Part shown: piece by piece, positions 15,310 to 24,680 of the stretch
Numbering within the stretch: position 1 is the stretch's first letter
How the letters are laid out: each line of letters opens with the position of its first letter
Assembly (NCBI GenBank): GCA_016938015.1
Contig: JAFGVL010000043.1
Coordinates: 1-36,862 of the forward strand
From: Paludibacteraceae bacterium
GTDB lineage: Bacteria; Bacteroidota; Bacteroidia; Bacteroidales; Paludibacteraceae
Direction: 5' to 3'
Length of the DNA stretch: 36,862 bases
Program-made: the position numbers and the translations under genes
The notes under the pieces: model-generated
What the model was told of the DNA's origin: nothing
The model's database searches: none
The model's input: only the letters and a program-made list of their open reading frames with translations

Positions 15310-17769
15310 TTACCTTAGTTTTGCACCCAATTTTTCTTCCAAATTTTTCTGAATTTTACCCATAATAGCATCAATTTGCTTATCGGTAAGTGTTTTTTCT
15401 TTGTCTTGAAGAATAAAGCTCACTGCATACGATTTTTTGCCTGCTTCTAAATTTTTGCCTTCGTAAACATCAAATAAAGTAACCGATTTTAATAGTTTTC
15501 GTTCGCTTTCGTAAGCAAGTGTTTCAATAGCATTAAATTCTACTTCTTTATTTAGGAGTAAGGCTAAATCACGTTTAACTTCAGGGAATTTAGACATTTC
15601 AGAATACTTAACTTGATGATTCTGAATTAGTTTAAGTAAACTATTCCAGCTAATTTCTGCATAAAAAACTTCGTTGTCGATGTCGAATTGTTTTAATAGT
15701 TTTTTATTTACCAGTCCAAATTTCAATCCTATTTTTCCTTCATTGCTTTTGGCAAGTTGCCCTTCGGTTATCAATTCGTCATTGAAATTTTCTTTATGTA
15801 AATTAGTTGAATTGACACCTAAGCGGTCTAGTACATTATTTACATACCCTTTTAACTCAAATACGCTGCTTTTTTCTTCCGATCGTACCCACGTTTGAGC
15901 AAATTTATTTCCCGTAATCCACATGCCTAAGAAAAAATCTTCGCTATATGCGGCTAATGTTTCTCCTTGTTTTTTATTTTCAGTATTGAAATAATAGCAA
16001 TTACCGAATTCGTACAACTTCAAGTCTTGGTTTTTACGGTTGCTGTTGTATGCAATGCTTTCTAAACCACCAAAAAGCAGGGTTTGACGCATCACGTTTA
16101 GGTCGTTGCTCAGTGGGTTAAGTAGTTTAACGCAATTTTCAGCTTTATATGTTTTTAGGTTTTCGTAATAAGAGGCTTTGGTTAGCGAATTATTCAAAAT
16201 CTCGTTAAAACCGGATGCTGTAAGTTGTTCTGCAATAATGTTTTGTAATTTATGGCTATCGGGTTTTGAAGAAAAACTGATGCTTGATTTTACACTGCTT
16301 TCTATCGGTACATTGTTGTAACCATAAATACGGAGTATATCTTCAATCACATCCACATCACGTTCTACATCTACTCGATATGAAGGAATGCTAAGTACCA
16401 AATCTTGACTGGTTTCTCGCACAATTTCCATTTCCAGCGCATTTAAAATAGTTTTGATGGTTGCTTTATCTATCTCTTTACCAATTAAACTAGAAATTTT
16501 ATTGAAAGACAAAGCCATTTGTTTTGGAGCTATAGGAGTAGGGTAGATATCGGTAATTTCGCTAGAGATGGTTCCTCCCGCCACATTTTGTATTAATAAA
16601 GCGGCAAATTTTAAAATGTAAAGGGTATTGTTTGGGTCGCAACCACGTTCGTAACGGAAAGAAGCATCGGTATTCAAACCATGGCGACGAGCTGTTTTAC
16701 GAATACTAACGGGATTAAAATAAGCGCTTTCTAAGAAAATGCCGGTGGTACTTTCGGAAACACCCGATTCTAAACCACCGAACACACCACCAATACACAT
16801 ACCTCCTTTTTCATCGCAAATCATTAAATCGGAATTACTTAACTTACGCTCAGTGCCATCTAATGTGACAAAAGGAGTGCCTTCGGGCAAATTTTTTACA
16901 ATCACATGTTTTCCTTGTATTTTGGCGGCATCAAAGGCATGGATAGGTTGCCCCATGGCATGTAAAACAAAATTGGTAGCATCAACTACATTGTTGATTG
17001 GACGAATTCCTACGGCTCTAAAATAATTGAGCATCCAAGTAGGAGATTCTTTTATAGTGATATTGTTGATTGTAAGTGCTGAATATCGGGGACAAGCATC
17101 TGTGTTTTCAACCGTAACTTTTATTGGTAAACTGTTATCTTGAATTTTAAACGCATCAACAGGATATTTTTGAAGTTTGATTTCCGGTTGATATAAGGCA
17201 TAGTAAGCCGCCAAATCGCGGGCTACACCATAGTGCGAAGCTGCATCAATACGGTTGGGAGTAATATCAACTTCAATTACTGTATCGCTTTCTACTTGGA
17301 AATAATCTTTGGCAAGTGTACCCGGTTTTACATCAGCAGGCAATACAATTATACCGCTGTGGTCGGTACCAATACCCAGTTCTACTTCGCTACAAAGCAT
17401 TCCTTCCGATTCTTCGCCACGTATTTTGGATTTTTTGATGGTAAACGATTCTTCGCCACTATACAGCTTTGTGCCAATGGTAGCCACCACTACTTTTTGT
17501 CCTTTAGCTACATTGGGAGCGCCACACACTACTTTTAAAGTTTCAGGTTGACCAATATTAATAGTTGTTAGGTGTAAGTGGTCGGAATTCGGATGGGCAA
17601 TGCATGTAAGCACTTCGCCAATTACTAATCCTTCCAAACCGCCTTTAATGGTTTGAATTTGTTCTACGCTACCTACTTCGAGACCAATGGATGTGAGATT
17701 TTTGGCAACTTCATCGGCCGGTAAATTGCAATTGATGTATTGTTTGAGCCAGTTATAAGAAATATTCAT
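15310..17769 (-). CDS. pheT: Phenylalanyl-tRNA synthetase beta subunit
   Basis: The 819-aa beta chain of the alpha2-beta2 PheRS that charges tRNA-Phe. It starts MNISYNWLKQYI, followed by the EMAP-type tRNA-binding domain (about 40-150, GEVLTCIAHPNSDHLHL), the B3/B4 editing domain (about 210-390, with AMGQPIHAFDAAK), the B5 domain (about 415-485, SIPSYRVDVERDVDVIEDI), the catalytic-like core (GFNEILNNSL onward) and a C-terminal FDX-ACB domain (about 725-819, KFPEVKRDLALLL). Length is typical. A -7 box, TACCTTTG, lies 33 bp upstream. pheS is not adjacent, as in many Bacteroidota. The gene is convergent with the FISUMP pair. Confidence 0.97.
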   Translation of the reverse strand: MNISYNWLKQYINCNLPADEVAKNLTSIGLEVGSVEQIQTIKGGLEGLVIGEVLTCIAHPNSDHLHLTTINIGQPETLKVVCGAPNVAKGQKVVVATIGTKLYSGEESFTIKKSKIRGEESEGMLCSEVELGIGTDHSGIIVLPADVKPGTLAKDYFQVESDTVIEVDITPNRIDAASHYGVARDLAAYYALYQPEIKLQKYPVDAFKIQDNSLPIKVTVENTDACPRYSALTINNITIKESPTWMLNYFRAVGIRPINNVVDATNFVLHAMGQPIHAFDAAKIQGKHVIVKNLPEGTPFVTLDGTERKLSNSDLMICDEKGGMCIGGVFGGLESGVSESTTGIFLESAYFNPVSIRKTARRHGLNTDASFRYERGCDPNNTLYILKFAALLIQNVAGGTISSEITDIYPTPIAPKQMALSFNKISSLIGKEIDKATIKTILNALEMEIVRETSQDLVLSIPSYRVDVERDVDVIEDILRIYGYNNVPIESSVKSSISFSSKPDSHKLQNIIAEQLTASGFNEILNNSLTKASYYENLKTYKAENCVKLLNPLSNDLNVMRQTLLFGGLESIAYNSNRKNQDLKLYEFGNCYYFNTENKKQGETLAAYSEDFFLGMWITGNKFAQTWVRSEEKSSVFELKGYVNNVLDRLGVNSTNLHKENFNDELITEGQLAKSNEGKIGLKFGLVNKKLLKQFDIDNEVFYAEISWNSLLKLIQNHQVKYSEMSKFPEVKRDLALLLNKEVEFNAIETLAYESERKLLKSVTLFDVYEGKNLEAGKKSYAVSFILQDKEKTLTDKQIDAIMGKIQKNLEEKLGAKLR

Positions 17770-17801
17770 GCGGGTAATAAGTTAAAAAGTAAAAAGAGCT
17801 A

Positions 17802-17809
17802 CAAAGGTA
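17802..17809 (-). promoter_or_regulatory. pheT promoter -7 box
   Basis: TACCTTTG on the minus strand fits the TAnnTTTG consensus and would start a transcript about 26 nt before the pheT ATG. No clear -33 TTTG is seen. Confidence 0.55.
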
Positions 17810-17882
17810 GAAAAAAATGAAGAATGAAGAACGAAGAATCAGGTTTAATTCTACAATTTAGTTATAGTTAGCAAGGTTTCGT

Positions 17883-17930
17883 CACATAATTTGTAGAGAT
17901 ACAAATTGAAGTATCTCTACAAATTATGTG
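17883..17930. terminator. 20-bp perfect stem, 8-nt loop hairpin
   Basis: The arm 17883-17902 (CACATAATTTGTAGAGATAC) is perfectly complementary to 17911-17930 with loop AAATTGAA. It lies downstream of the greA remnant. It may be the terminator of the former gene or a small palindromic mobile repeat; the long perfect AT-rich stem is unusual. Confidence 0.65.
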
Positions 17931-17977
17931 GGTTGTGGAGTGTGTCTTTAAGTAAGATGGAATTTATATGTAAAGTT

Positions 17978-18151
17978 TTAACTTTCAAAATCTCCGGCAG
18001 CTTCCGGTTGATAAACAGTTTCGCTAATTTTTACACGCATCATACCTCCCGGAACAGCCCATTCTATTTCGTCGCCAACTTGGTACCCCAATAAGGCTGT
18101 AGCAATAGGCGAAAATATAGACATACGCTGTTTTTTTTGTAGTACTAAACA
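17978..18151 (-). pseudogene. 3' remnant of a GreA/GreB-family elongation factor gene
   Basis: An open stretch encodes about 48 C-terminal residues including ISIFSP-like MSIFSPIATALLGYQVGDEI, then EWAVPGGMMRVKI and YQPEAAGDFES before TAA at 17978. This is the C-terminal (FKBP-like) domain of Bacteroidota GreA/GreB-type proteins, which normally have a coiled-coil N-terminal domain. Here the frame ends at TGA (18152-18154) just beyond a run of eight T at 18131-18138, and nothing upstream resembles the missing half. The gene has therefore lost its 5' part, probably when the LRR-methyltransferase pair was placed beside it. A short product starting at ATG 18124 is possible but would not be a normal Gre factor. 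Confidence 0.72.
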
Positions 18152-18199
18152 TCAAATATATTCGGAAATATTATAATGAACAAATAGCAGTTTAGTATA

Positions 18200-19075
18200 T
18201 TAAAATTCAACAGTGACGCCTATTTCAATTAATTTATCAATCTGTTCTTTACGAATGTTGTTGTTGGTTACATCTACTAATTCAAGTTTATTAAGCTCAA
18301 ATAGAGGTGAAATATCTTCCAATAAATTAGTTGAAAGATACAGTTTTTTTAGGTTGATTAAATTGCTTAAGCTGTCGATGTCCGCAATTTCATTTTCAGA
18401 AAGGTTTAATTCTTCCAAATATCTCAATCCTGCTAGGGCAGAAAGGTCGGTTAGTTTATTGTCCGACAAATCCATTGTTTGGGCATGTATGCAAAATTGC
18501 ACCCCATCCAGGTCGTTGATTCTTGCCGAAGCCATTTCGAATTCGTCCATATCTTCCAAGTAATAAGAAGGAAACTCAATATCCGTATGTCCGTAGTTTC
18601 GTATTTTTATAGCATCATAAAAGTCGTAGTACACTTGTTTCTTTTTTTCTTTTAGCAAGGTGTCATTCTCGTTTTTGATGCTAAAGCCTTCGGTAGTTAT
18701 ATCCCAGTCGTAAACCGGAGAGTAATCAATGTCTTCGTAGGAGTTAAGCGAATTCGCAATTTCGTCAATGCGCTCCAATTTTAAAATATGGGTGTAAGTA
18801 AGTAGCTCATCGTACTTATTTTCTGATGCCAGTTTATTTATTTGGTTGATGTGAAAAGGAGCTTTGTCAGGATGATACAACATAATCAGCTTAGAAAATC
18901 CTTTCCCATCATTGCTTATGTTTATTTCCAAACAGTCGCTTAATAGTTCCGCAATTTTTTGTAATATGCTAAACTGTTGGTTCTTATACAAATTAATTAA
19001 GGTGAGAGAAATGTTGTTGAGCTTTGGGAGGGTGTATGCGTCCAACAGTTTGTGTTGTAGTTCGTTTATTTTCAT
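18200..19075 (-). CDS. Leucine-rich-repeat protein with a J-domain-like HPDK motif
   Basis: A 291-aa protein, probably cytoplasmic (no signal peptide). The N-terminal half contains GKGFSKLIMLYHPDKAPF, where HPDK (68-71) after a helix ending KLIMLYH resembles the helix II-loop of DnaJ J-domains, followed by a helix with EL/HIL residues. Residues about 195-291 form roughly four internalin-like leucine-rich repeats (MDLSDNKLTDLSALAGLRYL, then NLSENEIADIDSLSNL and YLSTNLLEDISPL). The gene overlaps the methyltransferase gene upstream by 4 bp, so the two are translationally coupled. Function is unknown. If the J-like region is real, it might recruit DnaK to a target recognised by the repeats; this is inference. 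Confidence 0.75.
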   Translation of the reverse strand: MKINELQHKLLDAYTLPKLNNISLTLINLYKNQQFSILQKIAELLSDCLEINISNDGKGFSKLIMLYHPDKAPFHINQINKLASENKYDELLTYTHILKLERIDEIANSLNSYEDIDYSPVYDWDITTEGFSIKNENDTLLKEKKKQVYYDFYDAIKIRNYGHTDIEFPSYYLEDMDEFEMASARINDLDGVQFCIHAQTMDLSDNKLTDLSALAGLRYLEELNLSENEIADIDSLSNLINLKKLYLSTNLLEDISPLFELNKLELVDVTNNNIRKEQIDKLIEIGVTVEF

Positions 19076-19998
19076 GGTTTTACAGATAACTCTAGTTGGT
19101 AGTATCCTAAATAGCCTGTTTTTAAAAAGTAAGCTCCAAATAGTCCGGCACTTATTTGCTTGATATATGCCAGAGAAATAAGTTTAGTTTTGAGTAGTAA
19201 TTTAAGTAATGTTGCAAAACGAATGGCTTTTAATGCACCTTTCTGAAAAGCAATGGCGTTAGGCAATACATTTTCGCTAAATTCTGTGAGAGTATCTATC
19301 TTTAGTTGGTCAAAATTTTGGGGATTAGTTACTACTCCCAGTTTTTGAAAAGTAGCTAAGGCAAATCCCCACGAGAGTAATTGATAAGCTTCTTTTTCAT
19401 ATTTATTTTCAAGTACAATGCCTTGTTTTATATATCCGTCAAAAAGAATTATTTTTCCGTTGTCGGTTAAATAATTCGGCAAATTATTCAATAATTTCAC
19501 TACATTTTTAGAGTGGCAAAGTGTTTCTATGGCAACAATCAAATCGAACTTTTTATCCGGAATATGCATCTTATCAAAGTTCATTTGATAAAACGAAACA
19601 TTGTTTAGGCCTTTTGATTTTTGTTGAGCAAATTGAATATTGCTGGGTGTTAGGTCGATGCCCACAAATTTGCAATTGGGGCTTTTTGACGCCATGTAAT
19701 TGCAGTTAAAACCCATGCCACAGCCAAGTTCTAAAACCTCGGAATAGTTGTTTTTGCGAATAACTTCGAGAATAGTTTCTGCTTGATAAAGTAGTTTCTG
19801 TTTGTGAGAAGTTTCTTCCGACAGTTTAACGGGAAAATGCATGGCTCCTTCTTTAGAATGAAAGGTTTTGTATAAGAAAGCCGACTTTGAATAGTAGTTA
19901 CTAACTACTTTGTTAGAAATAGTTTCGTTAATAATTGTTTTGTTTCCTACAATTTTATAAATGGTATGAACGTATTTTTCTAAATCATTGTAATTCAT
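19072..19998 (-). CDS. Class I SAM-dependent methyltransferase
   Basis: A 308-aa protein with a Rossmann-type methyltransferase core: motif I VLELGCGMGFNCNYM (about residues 88-102), acidic motif II VGIDLTPSNIQFAQ, then FDLIVAIETLCHS and a post-core KIILFDGYIK. The C-terminal third is hydrophobic and helix-rich. The pattern is similar to small-molecule (for example sterol/quinone-type) methyltransferases, but no specific substrate can be assigned. It overlaps the LRR gene by 4 bp (ATGA), forming a two-gene operon 42 bp downstream of glnN on the same strand. Function specificity unknown; family confident. Confidence 0.8.
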   Translation of the reverse strand: MNYNDLEKYVHTIYKIVGNKTIINETISNKVVSNYYSKSAFLYKTFHSKEGAMHFPVKLSEETSHKQKLLYQAETILEVIRKNNYSEVLELGCGMGFNCNYMASKSPNCKFVGIDLTPSNIQFAQQKSKGLNNVSFYQMNFDKMHIPDKKFDLIVAIETLCHSKNVVKLLNNLPNYLTDNGKIILFDGYIKQGIVLENKYEKEAYQLLSWGFALATFQKLGVVTNPQNFDQLKIDTLTEFSENVLPNAIAFQKGALKAIRFATLLKLLLKTKLISLAYIKQISAGLFGAYFLKTGYLGYYQLELSVKP

Positions 19999-20040
19999 CG
20001 TTTCTTTTACAATTCTATTTAAAGTAAAATGGAACCTTTT

Positions 20041-22236
20041 TTATCTGATAAACAACAATTCTCTGTATTTAGGTAAGGGCCACATTTCATCGTCGATAAT
20101 CAGTTCTAAATTATCTACCGCATTACGAATATCGTCGAAATAAGGAAGTACTTTATCATGATACGCACAGGCTTTATCCTTTTCCTGTTCAATGGCGTTG
20201 GCTTTTTTGCGAGCTTCTACCATGGCGTTAGTTTTTGTTTTGATAATAGAAATGTATTCGGCAATTTTTTCAATCATTTCCATGTCATCTGCTGTGAGTT
20301 TTTTTGCTTTTTCGGTAGGGAAAACTTGGTTTATTTTAGTAACATTATCAAGCAATAATCCTTGATAACGATTAGCTACCGGAATGATGTGGTTAATTGC
20401 TAAATCGCCTAAAATACGAGCTTCTATTTGAATTTTTTTAGTGTAAGTTTCCCATTTTACTTCGTTACGAGCGTGTAGTTCAATTTCGCTCATTACGCCG
20501 GTTTTTTTAAATAGTTCGGTGCTTTGTTTGGAAGTATATGCTTCGATAATATTAGGTACGCTTGTTTCACAGTCTAAGCCTCTTTTTGCAGCTTCAATTT
20601 TCCATTCTTCACTATATCCGTTGCCATCGAAACGGATAGGCTTAGATATTTTTATGTATGATTTTAGAACGTCGAAAATAGCTTTTTCTTTTGTACATCC
20701 CGAAGCTGTTTTTGCATCCACTTCCGCTTTAAATTCGTTTAATTGAGCAGCAACTACGGTGTTTAAAGCAGCCATAGCCGCCGAGCAATTGGCTGAAGAG
20801 CCTACGCCGCGAAACTCAAAACGATTGCCGGTAAAAGCAAAAGGAGAGGTACGGTTACGGTCGGTGTTATCTAAAAATACCTCAGGTAGATGGGCAATGC
20901 CTAAACTAAGCTTCTTTTTATCACTTACAATTATTGCTTCTTCGCTGTTGCTGTTTTCTAATTTGTCGAGAATATTGGTAAGTTGAGTGCCCAAAAAAGC
21001 TGACACTATAGCCGGTGGTGCCTCGTTTGCACCTAAACGATGTGCGTTTTGAGCTGTCATTATTGAGGCTTTAAGTAAGGCGTTGTTTTTATAAACAGCC
21101 ATTAAGGTGTTTACCAAAAAAGTAACAAACTGAAGGTTTTCTTCCGGAGTTTTTCCCGGAGTTAATAGTCCCACGCCGGTATCGGTGCCCAACGACCAAT
21201 TATTATGTTTACCCGAGCCATTTACCCCGGCAAAAGGTTTTTCGTGTAACAACAATCTAAAACCATGTCTTCGAGCAACCTTTTTCATGATACTCATCAT
21301 AAGTAGATTTTGATCTACCGATAAATTGCATTCTCCGTAAATAGGAGCCAACTCAAATTGATTTGGCGCAACTTCGTTATGGCGAGTTTTTAATGGAATA
21401 CCGTATTTATAGCCTTCATATTCAATATCTTTCATATATGCCGCTACACGAGTGGGTACAGCACCAAAATAATGGTCTTCCAACTGTTGGTTTTTTGCCG
21501 ATTCGTGTCCCATTAAAGTACGTCCGGTTAACAGTAAATCCGGACGGGTAGCGTACAAGCCCTCATCGATTAAAAAATATTCTTGTTCCCATCCTAAGTA
21601 GGAGATAACTTTTTTTACTTTTGGATCAAACAACTGACAAACAGCTGTTGCTGCTTTATCAATTGCATTTAAAGCTTTAAGTAAAGGTGCTTTGTAATCC
21701 AACGATTCTCCTGTAAAAGCAATAAAAATAGTAGGAATACACAAAGTATCATCCACAACAAAAGCCGGAGAAGATGGATCCCAAGCAGTGTAACCTCGAG
21801 CTTCAAACGTACTTCTGATACCTCCGTTTGGAAATGATGATGCATCGGGTTCTTGTTGTGCCAATAATTTGCCGGAAAAATTTTCAATAATTCGTTCTCC
21901 CGGACCGTTTTCATAATCAACAAACGAATCGTGCTTTTCGGCTGTGCCGTCAGTTAATGGTTGAAACCAGTGGGTGTAATGGGTTGCACCTAATTCCATA
22001 GCCCACATTTTCATGCCTTTAGCAACTTCATCGGCAATATTCAAGCTAAGTGTAGCTCCATTTTCGATGTTGCTTTTTAATACCTTCATTACTTCTTTAG
22101 AAAGATATTTGGCCATAGTTGATTGTGTGAAAACATATTTACCATAATAATCGGTGGTATATTTAGAAGGTGCACAAACAACTAATGCTTTTTTCTTAAA
22201 AGCTTCTTCTACGGCTTTAAATCTTAATGTTGACAT
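20041..22236 (-). CDS. glnN: Glutamine synthetase type III
   Basis: A 731-aa GSIII enzyme making glutamine from glutamate, ammonia and ATP. Signatures are NEVAPNQFELAPIYGECNL (metal/glutamate site), EKPFAGVNGSGKHNNWSLGT (ATP/glutamate loop, NGSGKHNNWS being diagnostic of GSIII) and NRTSPFAFTGNRFEFRGVGS. Length matches the about 730-residue type III family common in Bacteroidota. The start is placed at ATG 22236 (MSTLRFKAVEEAF). A longer in-frame start at 22275 would lie inside the -7 promoter box at 22273-22280 and adds an unconserved leader. Probably nitrogen-regulated, but no operator is evident. Confidence 0.95.
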   Translation of the reverse strand: MSTLRFKAVEEAFKKKALVVCAPSKYTTDYYGKYVFTQSTMAKYLSKEVMKVLKSNIENGATLSLNIADEVAKGMKMWAMELGATHYTHWFQPLTDGTAEKHDSFVDYENGPGERIIENFSGKLLAQQEPDASSFPNGGIRSTFEARGYTAWDPSSPAFVVDDTLCIPTIFIAFTGESLDYKAPLLKALNAIDKAATAVCQLFDPKVKKVISYLGWEQEYFLIDEGLYATRPDLLLTGRTLMGHESAKNQQLEDHYFGAVPTRVAAYMKDIEYEGYKYGIPLKTRHNEVAPNQFELAPIYGECNLSVDQNLLMMSIMKKVARRHGFRLLLHEKPFAGVNGSGKHNNWSLGTDTGVGLLTPGKTPEENLQFVTFLVNTLMAVYKNNALLKASIMTAQNAHRLGANEAPPAIVSAFLGTQLTNILDKLENSNSEEAIIVSDKKKLSLGIAHLPEVFLDNTDRNRTSPFAFTGNRFEFRGVGSSANCSAAMAALNTVVAAQLNEFKAEVDAKTASGCTKEKAIFDVLKSYIKISKPIRFDGNGYSEEWKIEAAKRGLDCETSVPNIIEAYTSKQSTELFKKTGVMSEIELHARNEVKWETYTKKIQIEARILGDLAINHIIPVANRYQGLLLDNVTKINQVFPTEKAKKLTADDMEMIEKIAEYISIIKTKTNAMVEARKKANAIEQEKDKACAYHDKVLPYFDDIRNAVDNLELIIDDEMWPLPKYRELLFIR

Positions 22237-22272
22237 AAAGAATGTTTTTAGGTATTGGTTGAATAACTGATA

Positions 22273-22280
22273 CAAATATA
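22273..22280 (-). promoter_or_regulatory. glnN promoter -7 box
   Basis: TATATTTG on the minus strand matches TAnnTTTG exactly. It fixes the likely transcription start near 22266 and supports translation from ATG 22236. Confidence 0.6.
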
Positions 22281-22324
22281 TGGGTGATTTTTAATTTATA
22301 TTAAAAAAACTACCCGTTAATAAT

Positions 22325-23560
22325 TTATTTTTTGAACAAGCTTTTTAATCTGCTCATGGCTTCGAGTGTGTCTTCTTTTTTACCAAAAGCAGTGAGTCGG
22401 AAATACCCTTCTCCACATGGTCCAAAGCCTACGCCGGGAGTTCCTACAACATTTACCTTGGTTAAAAGTAAATCGAAAAATTCCCAAGAACTCATGTTGT
22501 TGGGTGTTTTCAACCAGATATAAGGAGCATTTACGCCACCATAAATTTCAAATCCCATCTCAAGCAGACTTTCTCTGATAATTTTGGCGTTAGACATGTA
22601 ATAATTAATAGTTTCACGTACTTGTTTTTTGCCTTCTTCACTATAAATAGCTTCGGCTGCACGTTGTATTACATAAGGCACTCCGTTAAATTTAGTGGTG
22701 TGGCGTCTGTTCCACAGTTTATTTAAGGATACTATTTCACCTTTTTCGGTATAAGCTTCCAAATCTTTAGGGATAATGGTATAGGCACAACGGGTTCCTG
22801 TAAAGCCGGCTGTTTTTGAAAAACTACGAAACTCAATGGCTACTTTTTTTGCTCCTTCAATTTCGTAAATGCTATGAGGAACATCGTTTTCGGTAATGTA
22901 AGCTTCGTAGGCGGCATCAAACAAAATTAAACATTTGTTGGCAATAGCATAATCTACCCATACTTTTAGTTGGTCTTTTTTTAGAGTCGTTCCTGTTGGG
23001 TTATTTGGATAACATAAGTAAATAACATCCGGTTTTTCGGTTGGCAATTCAGGAACAAACTTATTTTCGCTTGTACAAGGTATATACACAATGTTGGTCC
23101 ATTTTCCGTTTTGTTGATATTCGCCTGCACGACCTGCCATTGCATTCGTATCAACATATACAGGATATACAGGATCGGTTACGGCTATTTTATTTTTTAC
23201 ACTCAATATATCGCCAATATTTCCGGTGTCGCTTTTAGAACCATCGCTTACAAATACTTCATCGTTTTGTATATCTAATCCTCTTGGAATAAGGTCGTTT
23301 TCAATAATTTTATCTACTAAAAATTGATAGCCTTGTTCCGGTCCGTATCCTCTAAAAGTGTTTGCTTGTGCCATTTCATCAACAGCCGAATGTAAAGCTT
23401 TGATAGAAGCTTCGGGTAGTGGACGGGTTACATCGCCAATACCCATGCGGATAATTTTGGCGTTAGGATTTGCTTTGCTGTATTCGGCTACTTTACGAGC
23501 TATCTCTGAAAATAAGTAACTACCGGGTAATTTGAGGTAGTTTTCGTTTGCTAATACCAT
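22325..23560 (-). CDS. dapL: LL-diaminopimelate aminotransferase
   Basis: A 411-aa PLP aminotransferase that converts tetrahydrodipicolinate directly to LL-diaminopimelate, bypassing DapD/C/E. The N-terminus [14 protein letters not shown] is characteristic of DapL. Further motifs are [16 protein letters not shown] (105-120), [10 protein letters not shown] (184-193) and the PLP lysine Lys249 in [13 protein letters not shown] (246-258). Length and motifs are typical. It lies 116 bp downstream of dapF on the same strand; DapL makes the substrate of DapF, so these are consecutive steps in lysine and peptidoglycan precursor synthesis. Well supported. Confidence 0.96.
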   Translation of the reverse strand: MVLANENYLKLPGSYLFSEIARKVAEYSKANPNAKIIRMGIGDVTRPLPEASIKALHSAVDEMAQANTFRGYGPEQGYQFLVDKIIENDLIPRGLDIQNDEVFVSDGSKSDTGNIGDILSVKNKIAVTDPVYPVYVDTNAMAGRAGEYQQNGKWTNIVYIPCTSENKFVPELPTEKPDVIYLCYPNNPTGTTLKKDQLKVWVDYAIANKCLILFDAAYEAYITENDVPHSIYEIEGAKKVAIEFRSFSKTAGFTGTRCAYTIIPKDLEAYTEKGEIVSLNKLWNRRHTTKFNGVPYVIQRAAEAIYSEEGKKQVRETINYYMSNAKIIRESLLEMGFEIYGGVNAPYIWLKTPNNMSSWEFFDLLLTKVNVVGTPGVGFGPCGEGYFRLTAFGKKEDTLEAMSRLKSLFKK

Positions 23561-23637
23561 AAAAAATGAATTTTAATGAAAAGAATTAAAGTAATTAAAA
23601 AATGAAAGTAATAAATGGATGTTCCTTTGATTTTCTA

Positions 23638-23673
23638 TTATTTTAATCTCCTTAATTTGTTTAATTATTTTAA
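23638..23673. repeat. Period-9 tandem array between dapL and dapF
   Basis: Four nonamers, TTATTTTAA, TCTCCTTAA, TTTGTTTAA and TTATTTTAA, keep TTAA at 9-bp spacing. The left part of the same spacer (about 23583-23611) contains AATTAAAGT and AATTAAAAA, largely complementary, so the two halves may fold on each other. Confidence 0.55.
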
Positions 23674-23676
23674 TTT

Positions 23677-24549
23677 TTATTTTGCGAGTTCTCCTTCAAA
23701 AACCGTAGTGGCTCCTCCTGTCATAAACACATGATTGGTTTTCTCATCCCATTCAATTTCTAAATTCCCGCCCAATAATTGTAGGGTGGCTTTGCGGTCG
23801 CTATATCTGTTTAATACAGCGGCAACCAACGAAGCAGAAGCTCCGGTGCCACAAGCTAAGGTTTCTCCTGTACCTCGTTCCCATACCCTCATCTTTAGGG
23901 TCTTACGGTCTATTATTTCAATAAACTCGGTATTGGTGCGTTTAGGAAAAATAGGGTTGTTTTCAAACTTAGGTCCCAGTTCGGGTAAGTTAAGCTTGTC
24001 AATCCCTTTGGTAAAAATTACCGCATGAGGATTCCCCATGGAAACACAGGTAATATCATAGCTTGTATTGTTAATAGTAAGCGGAACACTCACTGCTTTA
24101 TCTCCCGGTAATGCAACCGGAATCAAAGCAGGTTGTAAAATAGGTTCGCCCATATCTACCGTTACCTTATCCACTTTTCCATTTACTACCTGCAATTTTA
24201 ATAGTTTAATGCCGGCACCTGTTTCGAGCTTAATTTCAGTTTTTGTGGTTAATCCTTTATCAAACACGTATTTTCCTACACAACGAGAAGCGTTGCCACA
24301 CATTTCAGACTCTGTGCCGTCCGAATTAAACATACGCATTCTAAAATCACCTTTATCCGAAGGTAAAATTAAAACTAATCCATCAGAGCCTACGCCGAAG
24401 TTTCGGTTGCTCAATTGGATGGCTAATTTGGCAGGGTTATCCACTTGTTCGGTAAAGCCGTTTATATAAATGTAATCGTTACCGGCACCATGCATTTTGG
24501 TAAATTTTAATGGGCTTTTTGCAGTTGTATTCATACTAAATTTATTCAA
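23677..24549 (-). CDS. dapF: Diaminopimelate epimerase
   Basis: A 290-aa cofactor-independent epimerase that converts LL- to meso-diaminopimelate for peptidoglycan and lysine. The N-terminal motif FTKMHGAGNDYIYI is at 16-29. The two catalytic cysteines are Cys84 (SEMCGNASRC) and Cys233 (LACGTGASAS), and MGNPHAVIF is at 171-179. Met1 (24549) or Met6 (24534) could start the protein; both precede the conserved core. It heads the dapF-dapL pair and is divergent from the GSCFA gene. The enzyme looks complete. Confidence 0.96.
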   Translation of the reverse strand: MNKFSMNTTAKSPLKFTKMHGAGNDYIYINGFTEQVDNPAKLAIQLSNRNFGVGSDGLVLILPSDKGDFRMRMFNSDGTESEMCGNASRCVGKYVFDKGLTTKTEIKLETGAGIKLLKLQVVNGKVDKVTVDMGEPILQPALIPVALPGDKAVSVPLTINNTSYDITCVSMGNPHAVIFTKGIDKLNLPELGPKFENNPIFPKRTNTEFIEIIDRKTLKMRVWERGTGETLACGTGASASLVAAVLNRYSDRKATLQLLGGNLEIEWDEKTNHVFMTGGATTVFEGELAK

Positions 24550-24619
24550 AAGATCATTGCAAAACGTGAAGCTTAAAACTTTACTATCGTTTTCTCGTTA
24601 CAAACTCAACTCTTATTTG

Positions 24620-24627
24620 TATTTTTG
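24620..24627 (+). promoter_or_regulatory. Promoter -7 box for the GSCFA-murF operon
   Basis: TATTTTTG matches TAnnTTTG exactly. Transcription would begin near 24634, which rules out the upstream TTG start at 24627 and supports the ATG at 24681. Confidence 0.6.
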
Positions 24628-24680
24628 TGTGCAAAGTTACTCAATATCTACGTTTATTTCAAGTTCTCTTTTTTGTATCT

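Noticed and set aside
22237-22275. An N-terminal extension of glutamine synthetase
   Set aside because: The upstream ATG lies in the -7 promoter element; MSTLRFKAVEEAF is the usual family start.
24627-24680. An upstream start for the GSCFA protein
   Set aside because: The start codon would overlap the exact TAnnTTTG -7 box at 24620-24627 and the extra residues are not conserved-looking. ATG 24681 fits better.
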